A stretch of 64,000 nucleotides of DNA from Pseudomonadota bacterium (GTDB lineage Bacteria; Pseudomonadota; Alphaproteobacteria; Rhodobacterales; Rhodobacteraceae): the NCBI GenBank assembly GCA_020161655.1, contig JAIUPC010000006.1, forward strand, positions 186,001 through 250,000, read 5' to 3'. The notes under the pieces are model-generated. The model did no database searches and was not told the origin of the DNA. It saw nothing but the letters and a program-made list of their open reading frames with translations. Made by a program: the position numbers and the translations under genes. Position 1 is the first letter of the stretch, and each line of letters opens with the position of its first letter. Shown piece by piece: positions 47,585 to 55,683 of the stretch.

Positions 47585-47827
47585 ATGGCCACGATGAACA
47601 TCTCTCTCCCCGACCAGATGAAGTCCTTCGCCGAGGAACAGGCGAAAGACGGGCGGTTCAGCAATGTCAGCGACTATGTCCGCGACCTCATCCGCCGCGA
47701 TCAGACAAGGCAAGGGGCGTTGGCCGAGGTGCAGGCGCTGATCGACGAGGGGATGGCGAGCGGCCCGGCAAGGGCCTTCGACATGGCGGAGTTCGTCGCG
47801 CGGCAGAAGGGCCGGGCCAAGGATTGA
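47585..47827 (+). CDS. ParD-like antitoxin
   Basis: An 80-residue antitoxin of the ParD/CopG type. The N-terminal ribbon-helix-helix is clear (MNISLPDQMKSFAEEQ then SNVSDYVRDLIRRDQ), and it would both bind its own promoter and neutralise the toxin through its C-terminal tail. It overlaps the toxin gene by four bases (TTGA). No ribosome site precedes the ATG, in line with a leaderless message. It sits with the toxin between rpsO and pnp on the opposite strand. Confidence 0.88.
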   Translation: MATMNISLPDQMKSFAEEQAKDGRFSNVSDYVRDLIRRDQTRQGALAEVQALIDEGMASGPARAFDMAEFVARQKGRAKD

Positions 47828-48120
47828 CGCGCCGCCTGACGTTTCGTCCAACGGCAGAGGCCGATCTGGCGGATATCTGGGAACATTCGGCGGCACGATG
47901 GTCGGTGGCACAGGCCGAACGCTACCTGACCGGCCTAGACGATGCGCTGGCGCTCCTCTGCGCCCATCCAGAGATCGCGCGCCTCCACGACTTCCACCCG
48001 CCCGCGCGGCTCTTTCCCTATCGCTCGCATCTGGTGGTCTTTACCGAGAACGAGGCGACGCTTGAGGTGATCCGCGTCATGCACATGCGGTCGAACTGGC
48101 GGGTGTTGCTGATGGAGTAG
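47824..48120 (+). CDS. ParE-like toxin (RelE/ParE superfamily)
   Basis: A 98-residue toxin of the ParE type, which in studied cases blocks DNA gyrase. The start is a TTG that overlaps the antitoxin stop, giving the N-terminus TRRLTFRPTAEADLADIWEH. The family pattern follows, with PEIARLHDFHP and a C-terminal strand FPYRSHLVVF then VIRVMH. An ATG in frame appears only far upstream and would run through the antitoxin gene. It ends 70 bases before the PIN gene. Confidence 0.85.
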   Translation: MTRRLTFRPTAEADLADIWEHSAARWSVAQAERYLTGLDDALALLCAHPEIARLHDFHPPARLFPYRSHLVVFTENEATLEVIRVMHMRSNWRVLLME

Positions 48121-48189
48121 GGGCTTGCCCGCGAACCCCGCTAGAAGCAAAAACTACTGGATTTCATAGCAAAGAGGGATCGTGCGTCT

Positions 48190-48768
48190 ATGCTGAGGTT
48201 CACGTTTGACACCAATTGCATAATTGATCTCGATGTGGGAACGCCGCCGGCGCAGTTTGTCCGCTCGATCATTGCAGCTCATCGAAACGGCCAGGCAGAT
48301 GCGGCTTTTGTGGCGGTTAGCGCTTCGGAGCGGCAAAAGGGCGACTTCTACCTTCCTACCTATAAAACCTTCGTGCAGCGCCTCGCGTCGCTTGGCGTGC
48401 AAGACATACCGCAAATCCTAGGCATGGCCTATTGGGGCCTCAGCTACTGGGACCGCGCGCTCCACCCGAGCCCTGAAGCCACAGAGCGTGAGAGGCAAAT
48501 TCACAAGTTCCTGTTCCCAAGTTTGAGTTTTGACTTTGCCGACTTTGCCGACAGCAACAACATAGCAGCGGGTGACGTCCTTTCGCCAAAAGCCAAGAAG
48601 TGGCGAAACGCTTGGTGCGACCGACAGATGCTTTGGGCGCATGACTTCCACGCGCGGGACGTGTTTGTTACGAACGACCGCAATTTTCTAAAGCTCGCGG
48701 GCAGCGTTAGTTTCGAAAACCTACGTGTTCATACCCCAGAAGAAGCAGTGGTTCTGCTCCGCCCCTAG
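48190..48768 (+). CDS. PIN-domain protein, no recognised partner
   Basis: A 192-residue protein with a PIN-like nuclease pattern: FDTNCIIDL (Asp7), SASER (Glu47), CDRQML (Asp144) and VTNDRNF (Asp163), the order of the four acidic residues of PIN ribonucleases. It is longer than ordinary VapC toxins (about 130 residues), with an insert at about residues 55-130. I see no antitoxin ahead of it; the parDE pair ends 70 bases upstream. Its base composition is clearly lower in GC than its neighbours, which suggests recent transfer. Function is unknown; tRNA or mRNA cleavage is the usual activity of PIN toxins. Confidence 0.72.
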   Translation: MLRFTFDTNCIIDLDVGTPPAQFVRSIIAAHRNGQADAAFVAVSASERQKGDFYLPTYKTFVQRLASLGVQDIPQILGMAYWGLSYWDRALHPSPEATERERQIHKFLFPSLSFDFADFADSNNIAAGDVLSPKAKKWRNAWCDRQMLWAHDFHARDVFVTNDRNFLKLAGSVSFENLRVHTPEEAVVLLRP

Positions 48769-48812
48769 GGTTACAGCGCCACCGGCTTTGAGTTCCAAGG
48801 CAGACCTTCAAT

Positions 48813-48844
48813 CCAAAACGCCCGCACCTTTCGGTACGGGCGTT
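48813..48844 (-). terminator. rpsO terminator
   Basis: A 12-base-pair stem (48817-48828 with 48833-48844, one G-U pair) capped by GAAA on the minus strand lies 24 bases past the rpsO stop and is followed by TTTTGG. rpsO therefore probably ends here rather than reading into pnp. Confidence 0.88.
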
Positions 48845-48867
48845 CCAATCCGTTGCTCTGACCGCGA

Positions 48868-49137
48868 TCAGCGGCGCAGGCCGAGCTTGGCGATCAGCAC
48901 GTTGTAGCGCGCTTCGTCGGTCTTCTTGAGGTAGTCGAGAAGCTTGCGGCGCTGGGCGACCATCATCAGGAGACCACGACGGGAGTGGTTGTCCTTCTTG
49001 TGGCTCTTGAAGTGCTCGGTCAGCGTGGCGATGCGGGACGAGAGGATCGCGACCTGAACTTCGGGCGAACCGGTGTCGCCTTCCTTGGTCGCATATTCCT
49101 TCATCACGCGGGCTTTATCTTCAGCCGTGATCGACAT
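48868..49137 (-). CDS. rpsO: 30S ribosomal protein S15
   Basis: An 89-residue S15, which binds the 16S rRNA central domain. It matches the family over its whole length: [20 protein letters not shown] at the start, [19 protein letters not shown] in the middle and LIAKLGLRR at the end. An AAGGAG ribosome site precedes the ATG. It ends at its own terminator. The usual partner pnp is 1.5 kb downstream, separated by the plus-strand toxin-antitoxin and PIN genes. Confidence 0.98.
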   Translation of the reverse strand: MSITAEDKARVMKEYATKEGDTGSPEVQVAILSSRIATLTEHFKSHKKDNHSRRGLLMMVAQRRKLLDYLKKTDEARYNVLIAKLGLRR

Positions 49138-49262
49138 CGGGGTCTCCTTTTCAAAAAGGGGTTATGGCGCAAGCCGGGATGTCGTCCAGCAGGGCCCGTG
49201 GAGTCTCCGCAATCTGGCGGATGCGGGCGTATAGGGGGAATCCTGCCCGAAGGGAAGCGGAA

Positions 49263-50210
49263 TCAATGGACCGGGCCCGGGTCTGGCCTGACGAGGATGT
49301 CTGAGGGGTCGATCTGCGCGGCACCAAAGACCTGCGCCACTGCGAAGCCGTCGATCAGGATGCGCTGCGCGCCGCCTTCGGTTTCGGGCGGCTCGACCGT
49401 GATGGCCGGGTCTGGGTGGATGGCGGGATCGTAGAGGAGCAGCAGTTGATCCTCCGCCGGATCGTAGTCGCCGATGGTGGCCGGCCCGGCATCGTCACCT
49501 GCATGGCCGGCGATGGCGAAGAGGTCGGCACCGGTGCCGCCCGTCGCCCAGTCGCCCGCGCCGGCACTCAGCGTATCGTCGCCCTCGCCACCGTTGAGGT
49601 AATCCCGTTCCTGCGCCTCGCCGGGTGCTTCCCTGCCGTCGAGCCTGTCCCTGCCGTCGCCACCCATCAGCGTGTCCTTGCCGGCCCCGCCCCTCAGGCT
49701 GTCATCGCCGAGCCCGCCCTGCAGCGCGTCATCCTCCGCGCCGCCGTCGAGCGTATCCTCACCGCCGCCGCCGATCAGGCTGTCGTCGCCCGCGCCGCCC
49801 GTCAGGCTGTCGTCGCCTTCCTGCCCGGCAAGGCTGTCATCGCCGGCACCGCCGGCAAGCGTATCGGCCCCGTTGCCACCCATCAGGCTGTCATCACCTG
49901 TCCCGCCATCGAGGCTGTCATCGCCCTCGCCGCCAAGAAGCTGGTCATCGCCGCCCTCGCCTTTCAGCGTGTCATGCCCGGCATAACCGTTGACCTGATC
50001 GTCGCCGTCACCGGCAAGGATCAGGTCGTCGGCGGGCTGGCCCTCAGAATCCCCCGGAATGATGTCATCCCCGGACGTGCCCTCGATCGGCGTCGTGGTT
50101 TCCCCTTCCCCGCCGTCGTCATCATCCTCATTCTCCGACCGCATCAGGCCGGTGAAATCCACGCTCATCGCGGCACCAAGAAGGCCCAGAAGCCCGGCAA
50201 ACATCAGCAT
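49263..50210 (-). CDS. RTX-like calcium-binding repeat protein
   Basis: A 315-residue protein built from glycine-rich nonapeptide repeats of the GGxGxDxLx kind, as in hemolysin-type proteins, at about residues 68-235. A short hydrophobic N-terminus (residues 1-15) and an acidic stretch ([12 protein letters not shown]) precede them; a C-terminal region of about 80 residues could hold the secretion signal. Such proteins bind calcium outside the cell and usually leave by a type I system, but no type I genes are nearby. The N-terminus may act as an anchor or signal. Function is unknown. Confidence 0.78.
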   Translation of the reverse strand: MLMFAGLLGLLGAAMSVDFTGLMRSENEDDDDGGEGETTTPIEGTSGDDIIPGDSEGQPADDLILAGDGDDQVNGYAGHDTLKGEGGDDQLLGGEGDDSLDGGTGDDSLMGGNGADTLAGGAGDDSLAGQEGDDSLTGGAGDDSLIGGGGEDTLDGGAEDDALQGGLGDDSLRGGAGKDTLMGGDGRDRLDGREAPGEAQERDYLNGGEGDDTLSAGAGDWATGGTGADLFAIAGHAGDDAGPATIGDYDPAEDQLLLLYDPAIHPDPAITVEPPETEGGAQRILIDGFAVAQVFGAAQIDPSDILVRPDPGPVH

Positions 50211-50331
50211 GGCAGCCCTCCCCTTCTCCGCGCCGCAAGCGGGATCATCCCGCCCTCCGGTGTGCAGGAAGGCCGTTAAGGCAGAGGTAATGCGGGCGCG
50301 ATGCTTCGAATTGTCGGCAGATTCCCTGCGC

Positions 50332-50835
50332 TCAGAGCCAGGGCAGCGGCTCGACCCGATTGGCGACGCAAAGCGGGTTGCGCGGATGAAACTCGCGCGT
50401 CAGCCCAAGGTGCCAGAGCGGGATGGACTTCGCCGCCAGAGCCCCGCGCATGGCGGCTCCTTGGCCAAGATGGGCGCCATGCACGCCCCAGCCGCAGACC
50501 ACCGTCGCGGCCCGGCTGGCGACCTCAAGAACCGTATCGGCATTGGCCGCGCCGAAGGGATCGGCGGCGGCGCGCAGGTCCTCCGGCCGGGTGGCGCGGA
50601 AGGCGAAGAGGTTGAGGACATCGAAGCCGCCAAACCCGCCGCGCCGCGCCCGGCCCTCGCAGCGGGCCACGGTTGGGTCGTTCCGAAGCTCCGACGCGGT
50701 CGAGGGATTGAGCATTATGAAGGCGATCCGGGGGCCGCCGCCCCAGTCGCGCGACAGCCGGTAGCGGTAGGCCCCGCAATCCGAATAAAGCGCTTCGGAC
50801 CGCGTATCCCCGCTGTCGTGGCGCTTCAGGATCAC
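50332..50835 (-). CDS. DUF1643 protein
   Basis: A 167-residue DUF1643 protein of unknown function. The diagnostic segments are [13 protein letters not shown] near residue 38, [13 protein letters not shown] near 53, [11 protein letters not shown] near 72, and [10 protein letters not shown] near 113. The GTG start overlaps the stop of the pseudouridine synthase gene by four bases (GTGA), which argues for translational coupling. Its 5' part is ordinary in base composition. Confidence 0.88.
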   Translation of the reverse strand: MILKRHDSGDTRSEALYSDCGAYRYRLSRDWGGGPRIAFIMLNPSTASELRNDPTVARCEGRARRGGFGGFDVLNLFAFRATRPEDLRAAADPFGAANADTVLEVASRAATVVCGWGVHGAHLGQGAAMRGALAAKSIPLWHLGLTREFHPRNPLCVANRVEPLPWL

Positions 50836-51488
50836 CGGAACGGCACCGGCGCGGTGTAGGTCACGCCATGGCCAGTCTCAGGGTGGTTCACGCGCAGACT
50901 TTCGGCATGAAGCATCAGCCGGGGAAAATCCCGCGCGGCGCCTTCGGCATAAAGCGGATCGCCAAGGATCGGATGGCCGAGCACCAGCATGTGGACGCGA
51001 AGCTGATGGCTCCGCCCCGTCAGCGGTGAAAGCCGGACGCGCGTGGTACCGTCCGGATCGTGGCCCAGCACCTTCCAGTCGGTCTGCGCCGGACGGCCGT
51101 TTTCGTGGTCGACATGCTGGCGCGGCCGGTTCGGCCAGTCGGCGCAGAGCGGCAGGTCCACCGTCCCGGTCTTCGGCTCCAGATGACCCCAGAGCCGGGC
51201 GCGGTAGGCCTTCTTGGTCTTCCGCAATTCGAACTGCATCGACAGCTCGCGCTGGGCATGGGCGGTCAGGGCAAAGACGATGACGCCCGAGGTGTCGCGG
51301 TCGAGCCGGTGGACGAGAAGAACCTCCGGATAGACACTTTTCAGGCGGGAAATCAGGCAATCGGCCAGATGTTCGCCCTTGCCCGGCACGGTCAGCAGGC
51401 CGGCGGGCTTGTCGACGACGACCAGCGCATGATCGGCATGGATCAGGCGCAGGGGTTCCTGGGGCGGGTTGTAGGTGTCTTCGGTCAT
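50832..51488 (-). CDS. RluA-family pseudouridine synthase
   Basis: A 218-residue pseudouridine synthase of the RluA group, acting on rRNA or tRNA. The catalytic aspartate is in LVHRLDRDTSGVIVF near residue 66, preceded by the IHADHALVVVDKPAGLLT start of the fold. The short length resembles RluA itself (23S U746 and tRNA U32) more than RluC or RluD, but the target is not certain. I chose ATG 51488, six codons after an in-frame ATG at 51506. Its stop overlaps the DUF1643 start. Confidence 0.9.
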   Translation of the reverse strand: MTEDTYNPPQEPLRLIHADHALVVVDKPAGLLTVPGKGEHLADCLISRLKSVYPEVLLVHRLDRDTSGVIVFALTAHAQRELSMQFELRKTKKAYRARLWGHLEPKTGTVDLPLCADWPNRPRQHVDHENGRPAQTDWKVLGHDPDGTTRVRLSPLTGRSHQLRVHMLVLGHPILGDPLYAEGAARDFPRLMLHAESLRVNHPETGHGVTYTAPVPFR

Positions 51489-51530
51489 GGCGCGCCGGAA
51501 TAGCACGCCGATGCGGCGGGTGCAGCCCCC

Positions 51531-52424
51531 TCAGACCACGCTATGACCTTCCGCCCTGAGGCGCCGCGAAATCTCGGCGATATGGGCGGGGGTGGTTTCG
51601 CAGCAGCCGCCGATGATCGTCGCGCCCATGCCGACCCAGCGCAGCGCGAAATCGGCGTAAAGCGCGGGGGTCATTTCAGGGCGGGCCGCCAGCGCATCCA
51701 CGGTTGGGTTGTCCTTCAGGAACTCCTTGGTGATCTGCTGGAACCCGTTGGCATAGGCGCCGAAGGGCAGGCCTAAGCCCTTGAAGACCTGAAGCGCCGC
51801 CGCCATCGCCTCGGGCGCGGAACAGTTGGCGAGGATCGCGCCGGCGCCTTTCGCGACGATGGGCGCGAGGTCGGCGACCGGCTCCCCTGACCGGAGCCGG
51901 GAGCCATCCTCGTCATCCACGGTGACGGAAAGCCAGACCGGCTTGCCGGCCGTCAGCGCGCCCTCAAGCACCGCCCTTGCATGGGCGAGCGAGGCGACCG
52001 TCTCGGCCAGGAAAAGATCGACGACGGGGGCGAGCAGCCCGGCGATTTCGGCATATTTGGACACGGACTCCGCGTGCGGTGGATGGGTTTCCGGCCGGTA
52101 GGAGGCGACAAGCGGACCCAGTGATCCGGCAATGCGCCCCGACCCATGCGCAGCACGGGCCGAAGCCGCCTCGGCCAGCGCCTGCGTGTGGAGGGCGGCA
52201 AAGCGGTCGTCGATGCCGAACTTCAGAAGCCGGTCATGGTGGACGGCATAGGTGTTCGTCGTGGCGACCGTGGCGCCGGCGGCAAAGTAATCGGCATGGA
52301 CATCTCGGACCAATCCGGGATGGTCGATCATCACCTGCGTGGACCAGAGCGGCGTCGGCGGCTCGCCCGACCGCGCCACCAGCTCCTGCCCCATGCCACC
52401 ATCCAGAAGAACGATCTCAGCCAT
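51531..52424 (-). CDS. Homocysteine S-methyltransferase family protein
   Basis: A 297-residue protein of the zinc-dependent homocysteine methyltransferase family. The zinc cysteines are all visible: ANCSAP near residue 200 and the GGCCETTP pair near 277. DGGMGQEL near residue 8 is the usual opening of the barrel. The methyl donor could be S-methylmethionine, betaine or another; the sequence does not decide it. It is in the same direction as, and three bases ahead of, a LysE-type exporter gene, but the two gene functions are not obviously linked. Confidence 0.9.
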   Translation of the reverse strand: MAEIVLLDGGMGQELVARSGEPPTPLWSTQVMIDHPGLVRDVHADYFAAGATVATTNTYAVHHDRLLKFGIDDRFAALHTQALAEAASARAAHGSGRIAGSLGPLVASYRPETHPPHAESVSKYAEIAGLLAPVVDLFLAETVASLAHARAVLEGALTAGKPVWLSVTVDDEDGSRLRSGEPVADLAPIVAKGAGAILANCSAPEAMAAALQVFKGLGLPFGAYANGFQQITKEFLKDNPTVDALAARPEMTPALYADFALRWVGMGATIIGGCCETTPAHIAEISRRLRAEGHSVV

Positions 52425-52427
52425 TGC

Positions 52428-53051
52428 TCACTCCCATACCAGGCGGGCGGCGAGGCCCGCGAACATGACGCCGGCCACCTTGTTCAGGACCGACATGCGC
52501 CGGACGAGGCGCTGGCCAAGCGCTCCGGCCAGCGCGCCATAGCCCATCGTGACCAGCGTCCCGGTGACGGTGAAGACCGCGCCCAGCAGCACGATCTGCT
52601 GCCAGACCGGCCCCCAGGCCGGGTTGGTGAACTGCGGCAGGAAGGCGAGGATGAAGAGAATCACCTTGGGATTGAGCGCATTGGCGAGGAACCCGCGCCG
52701 GATCGCCGACATCGTGGAAAGCGCGCCATTGCCCCCTGCGGTTGCCGGGCCGCTCCGCCAGGAGGCGACGGCGAGCCAGAGAAGGTAGGCCGCACCGATC
52801 CAGCGGATCGCCGTCAGCGCAGCGGGATGTGCGGCGATCAGCGCGGATAGGCCCAAGGCCGCCAGCGAGACATGAAGCGCACCGCCAAGGCCGACGCCAA
52901 GGCCCGCCGCCATCCCGGCCTTCGGCCCGCCCCTGAGGCCCGAGGCGGTGGCGAACATCACATCAGCCCCCGGCGTGAGGTTGAGCGCCAGCCCCGCCAC
53001 CGTGAAGGCGGCAAGCTGGGTCGCCGGATAGGTCTGAAGCAGGTCCCACAT
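52428..53051 (-). CDS. LysE/RhtB family translocator
   Basis: A 207-residue membrane exporter of the LysE/RhtB group, usually for amino acids such as homoserine, threonine or lysine. Six hydrophobic spans are visible, and the N-terminal motif NLTPGADVMFATASGLRGG near residues 23-42 is typical. The ATG at 53051 is preferred over an ATG seven codons earlier because it brings the first helix close to the start. It is three bases downstream of the homocysteine methyltransferase gene in the reading direction, in a region of reverse-strand genes. Confidence 0.88.
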   Translation of the reverse strand: MWDLLQTYPATQLAAFTVAGLALNLTPGADVMFATASGLRGGPKAGMAAGLGVGLGGALHVSLAALGLSALIAAHPAALTAIRWIGAAYLLWLAVASWRSGPATAGGNGALSTMSAIRRGFLANALNPKVILFILAFLPQFTNPAWGPVWQQIVLLGAVFTVTGTLVTMGYGALAGALGQRLVRRMSVLNKVAGVMFAGLAARLVWE

Positions 53052-53111
53052 GTCACGCCCTCCGCGCTGCAAGGGCTGACGGAAAGCCGTGCCATGGTCA
53101 AGGGGGGTCGC

Positions 53112-53888
53112 CTAGCCGCGCCCCACCTGCGGCAGGCCATCGTCGATCCCGTAGTAATCGCCCTTGGAGGCCACGAAGATATGGCTCGTCAACCGCCCGC
53201 CTGTCGGGCCGGTGACGCTGCCCGCCTCGACCGAGAATTCGCCGGCGGAGGAGCGAAACCAGAGGCTTGACCCGCATTGAGTGCAGAACCCGCGCTGGCC
53301 ACCGCCCGGAGTCTCAGAGACGCCCAGAGAGTCTCGGCGGCGCCAGTCGATTGTCGTTTCATCGGCGTCGAAGGAAGCGGAGTAATGGCCGGAAAGCTTG
53401 CGGCACTGGCGGCAATGGCAGGCGGTGATCTCGCCCGCCGGGCCGGGAAGGTCGAAGGCAGTGCCGCCGCAGAGGCAGGAGCAGGAAAGCCGCGCGGGCT
53501 TGGCGGCAGGGCGCGGCGGCGGGCCTTCGGGGCGATAATAGTCGCCGGCGCTTTCGGTGAAGATATGGCTGTCGGTGACTAGGCCAGTCGGCCCATCGAG
53601 CGCCCCGGCGGCGATGGCGATCCGCTCCTCGCCCTCGGGCTTCCAGAAAAGGCTCGCGCCGCAGGTCCCGCAGAACCCACGCGCTGCCTCGGCGGAGGAT
53701 CGGTACCAGCGCAGGGTTTCGTCCCGCGTCAGACGGAACCGGTCAAGCGGCACCGAGGTTGCCGACCAGTAATGGCCGGAGGTCTTGCGGCATTGCGTGC
53801 AATGGCAGGCGATGACCTCGCGGAGCGGCGCCTCCGCCTCGAAGGCGACGCCACCGCAAAGGCAGCTTCCGGCGTGAACCGCCGCCAT
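53112..53888 (-). CDS. Tandem GFA-domain protein
   Basis: A 258-residue protein with two complete glutathione-dependent formaldehyde-activating (GFA)-like zinc domains in a row. The first holds C9-x-C11, ACHC near 28-30, C33 and CGTC near 73-76. The second repeats this with C138-x-C140, ACHC near 157-159, C162 and CTQC near 202-205. Most GFA proteins have one domain of about 120-150 residues. The link to formaldehyde is historical and often not valid, so I do not assign a reaction. The start overlaps the stop of the upstream sulfoxide reductase by one base (TGATG), so they are coupled. Confidence 0.87.
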   Translation of the reverse strand: MAAVHAGSCLCGGVAFEAEAPLREVIACHCTQCRKTSGHYWSATSVPLDRFRLTRDETLRWYRSSAEAARGFCGTCGASLFWKPEGEERIAIAAGALDGPTGLVTDSHIFTESAGDYYRPEGPPPRPAAKPARLSCSCLCGGTAFDLPGPAGEITACHCRQCRKLSGHYSASFDADETTIDWRRRDSLGVSETPGGGQRGFCTQCGSSLWFRSSAGEFSVEAGSVTGPTGGRLTSHIFVASKGDYYGIDDGLPQVGRG

Positions 53889-54343
53889 CAGCCGCGCCCG
53901 AAGACCGAGGCGAGGATCTCGGCCAAGGCGGCGCCGTCCGTTTCCGTGAAGGCGTCGGGCTGGTCGCTGTCGATGTCGAAGACGCCGACCAGCCGCCCGC
54001 CCGGCCCGAAGACCGGCAGCACGATCTCGGACCGTGTCGAGGAGGCGCAGGCGATATGGCCGGGGAAGGCATCGACATCGGGCACGATCTGGATCTCGCC
54101 GCTGCGGGCCGCTGCCCCGCAGACGCCGCGCGAAAAGGGGATGACGAGGCAGCCATGACCGCCCTGATAGGGGCCGATCTTCAGCATCTCCGGCCCGGTC
54201 ACGCGGTAAAAGCCGGTCCAGTCGAAGCGGTCGTCGGCATGGTGGACCTCGCAGGCGACGGTGGCCATCAGCGCAACCTCGTCGGTCTCGCCTTCGGTGA
54301 GGCTGGCGATCGTGGCGGCGAGGCTGGGATAGTCGACGGACAT
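53888..54343 (-). CDS. msrC: Free methionine-(R)-sulfoxide reductase, GAF type (fRMsr)
   Basis: A 151-residue GAF-domain protein matching free methionine-R-sulfoxide reductase. All three functional cysteines are present: HGCLVIPFSRGVCG supplies two, ten residues apart, and GHIACAS gives the third, as Cys84, Cys94 and Cys118 in the E. coli enzyme. The DWTGFYR opening and DVDAFPGHIA block also agree. It repairs oxidised free methionine. An ATG in frame upstream is inside repeat copy D and is rejected. It is coupled to the GFA gene. Confidence 0.9.
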   Translation of the reverse strand: MSVDYPSLAATIASLTEGETDEVALMATVACEVHHADDRFDWTGFYRVTGPEMLKIGPYQGGHGCLVIPFSRGVCGAAARSGEIQIVPDVDAFPGHIACASSTRSEIVLPVFGPGGRLVGVFDIDSDQPDAFTETDGAALAEILASVFGRG

Positions 54344-54363
54344 GGCGGTTCCTTTGGCAAGCG

Positions 54364-54415
54364 CCGGGGGTTTCACACCCCCGGACCCCCGTTGGGTATT
54401 TGGACAACAGAGAAG
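54364..54415 (+). repeat. Intergenic repeat copy D
   Basis: CCGGGGGT/ACCCCCGG (54364-54371 with 54377-54384) forms a stem like that of copy C, followed by the core at 54394-54415 (begins GGGTATTTGGACAACAG). It lies between the thiolase stop and the fRMsr start and creates a false N-terminal extension of the latter. Confidence 0.7.
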
Positions 54416-55597
54416 TCAGGTTCGTTCGATGGCTATCGCCGTGCCTTCACCGCCGCCGATGCAGATGGCGGCGATGCCACGTTTCAGCCCGCGCATTTCG
54501 AGCGCGTTAAGTAGCGTCACCATGATCCGCGCGCCCGAAGCGCCGATCGGATGGCCGAGCGCGCAGGCGCCGCCATTCACGTTCACGATGTCATGGGGGA
54601 TGCCAAGCTCGTGCATGAAGGCCATCGGCACAACGGCGAAGGCCTCGTTCACCTCCCAGAGGTCGACGTCGGAGGTCTTCCAGCCGAGGCGGTCGAGGAG
54701 TTTCTTCGCGGCGGGAACCGGGGCGGTCGGGAAATCCGCCGGGGCCTGGGCGTGGCTGACATGGCCAAGGAGTCGGGCGCGGGTCTTGAGGCCGGCGGCA
54801 CCGGCGGCGCGGGCCGATGCGAGGAGGAGCGCCGCCGCGCCGTCGGAGATGGAGGAGGAATTCGCCGCCGTCACCGTGCCGTCCTTGCGGAAGGCGGGTT
54901 TCAGCGTCGGGATCTTCTCGGGCCGGGCGCTTGCCGGCTGTTCGTCGGCGGCGATGGTGGTCTGGCCCTGCCGGGTCGTGACCGTCACCGGGGCAATCTC
55001 GCTGGCGAAGGCGCCGGAGGCCTGTGCTGCAAGTGCGCGCGACAGCGAGGCCAGCGCATAATCATCCTGCGCGGCGCGGGTGAACTGGAAAGCCGATGCG
55101 CAATCCTCGGCGAAGGTGCCCATCAGCCGGCCCTTGTCATAGGCATCCTCAAGCCCGTCGAGGAACATGTGGTCGATGACCTGACCATGGCCAAGCCGCG
55201 CACCGCCGCGCATCTTCGGCAGGAGATAGGGCGCGTTGGTCATGCTCTCCATCCCGCCCGCGACCATGATCCCCGTGTGCCCGAGCGCGATCTGGTCATG
55301 CGCGATCATCGCCGCCTTCATGCCCGAGCCGCACATCTTGTTGAGCGTCGTCGCCGGGACGTCCTGGCCGAGGCCCGCAAGGAAGCCCGCCTGCCGCGCC
55401 GGGGCCTGGCCCTGACCTGCCGGCAGGACGCAGCCCATCAGAAGCTCGGCGACCTGATCCGGCCGGGCGCCGGCATCGGCAAGGGCGGCGGCGATGGCCG
55501 CGCCGCCAAGCTCAGGCGCCGCCAGCCCGGCGAAAGCGCCCTGAAATCCGCCCATCGCCGTGCGCGCCGCGCCACAGATGACCACATCCTCGGCCAT
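54416..55597 (-). CDS. Acetyl-CoA acetyltransferase family thiolase
   Basis: A 393-residue thiolase, a second and divergent paralogue of the one near 5 kb. NKMCGSGMKA supplies the nucleophile near residue 89, NEAFAVV the catalytic asparagine/glutamate site near 320, GGACALGHPIGASG the histidine, and CIGGGEG the second cysteine. The start at 55597 follows a GGAGGG ribosome site. It is divergent from the STAS gene; an inverted repeat TTCGGT-N8-ACCGAA at 55615-55634 lies in the 86-base gap. Metabolic role is not decided between beta-oxidation and condensation. Confidence 0.92.
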   Translation of the reverse strand: MAEDVVICGAARTAMGGFQGAFAGLAAPELGGAAIAAALADAGARPDQVAELLMGCVLPAGQGQAPARQAGFLAGLGQDVPATTLNKMCGSGMKAAMIAHDQIALGHTGIMVAGGMESMTNAPYLLPKMRGGARLGHGQVIDHMFLDGLEDAYDKGRLMGTFAEDCASAFQFTRAAQDDYALASLSRALAAQASGAFASEIAPVTVTTRQGQTTIAADEQPASARPEKIPTLKPAFRKDGTVTAANSSSISDGAAALLLASARAAGAAGLKTRARLLGHVSHAQAPADFPTAPVPAAKKLLDRLGWKTSDVDLWEVNEAFAVVPMAFMHELGIPHDIVNVNGGACALGHPIGASGARIMVTLLNALEMRGLKRGIAAICIGGGEGTAIAIERT

Positions 55598-55683
55598 GAT
55601 ACCCTCCATCCTTGTTCGGTTGAGGCATACCGAAAAGTAAGGATTGCCGTCTAGCGTTTCCGGGCAACGAGGGGACCACCGGC

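Noticed and set aside
45384-47597. Long plus-strand frame opposite pnp
   Set aside because: Antisense shadow of a firmly identified gene.
49650-49990. Regular GC-rich repeat array that at first sight looks like a CRISPR or satellite
   Set aside because: The period is 27 bases in frame and encodes nine-residue RTX units with synonymous variation; there are no unique spacers.
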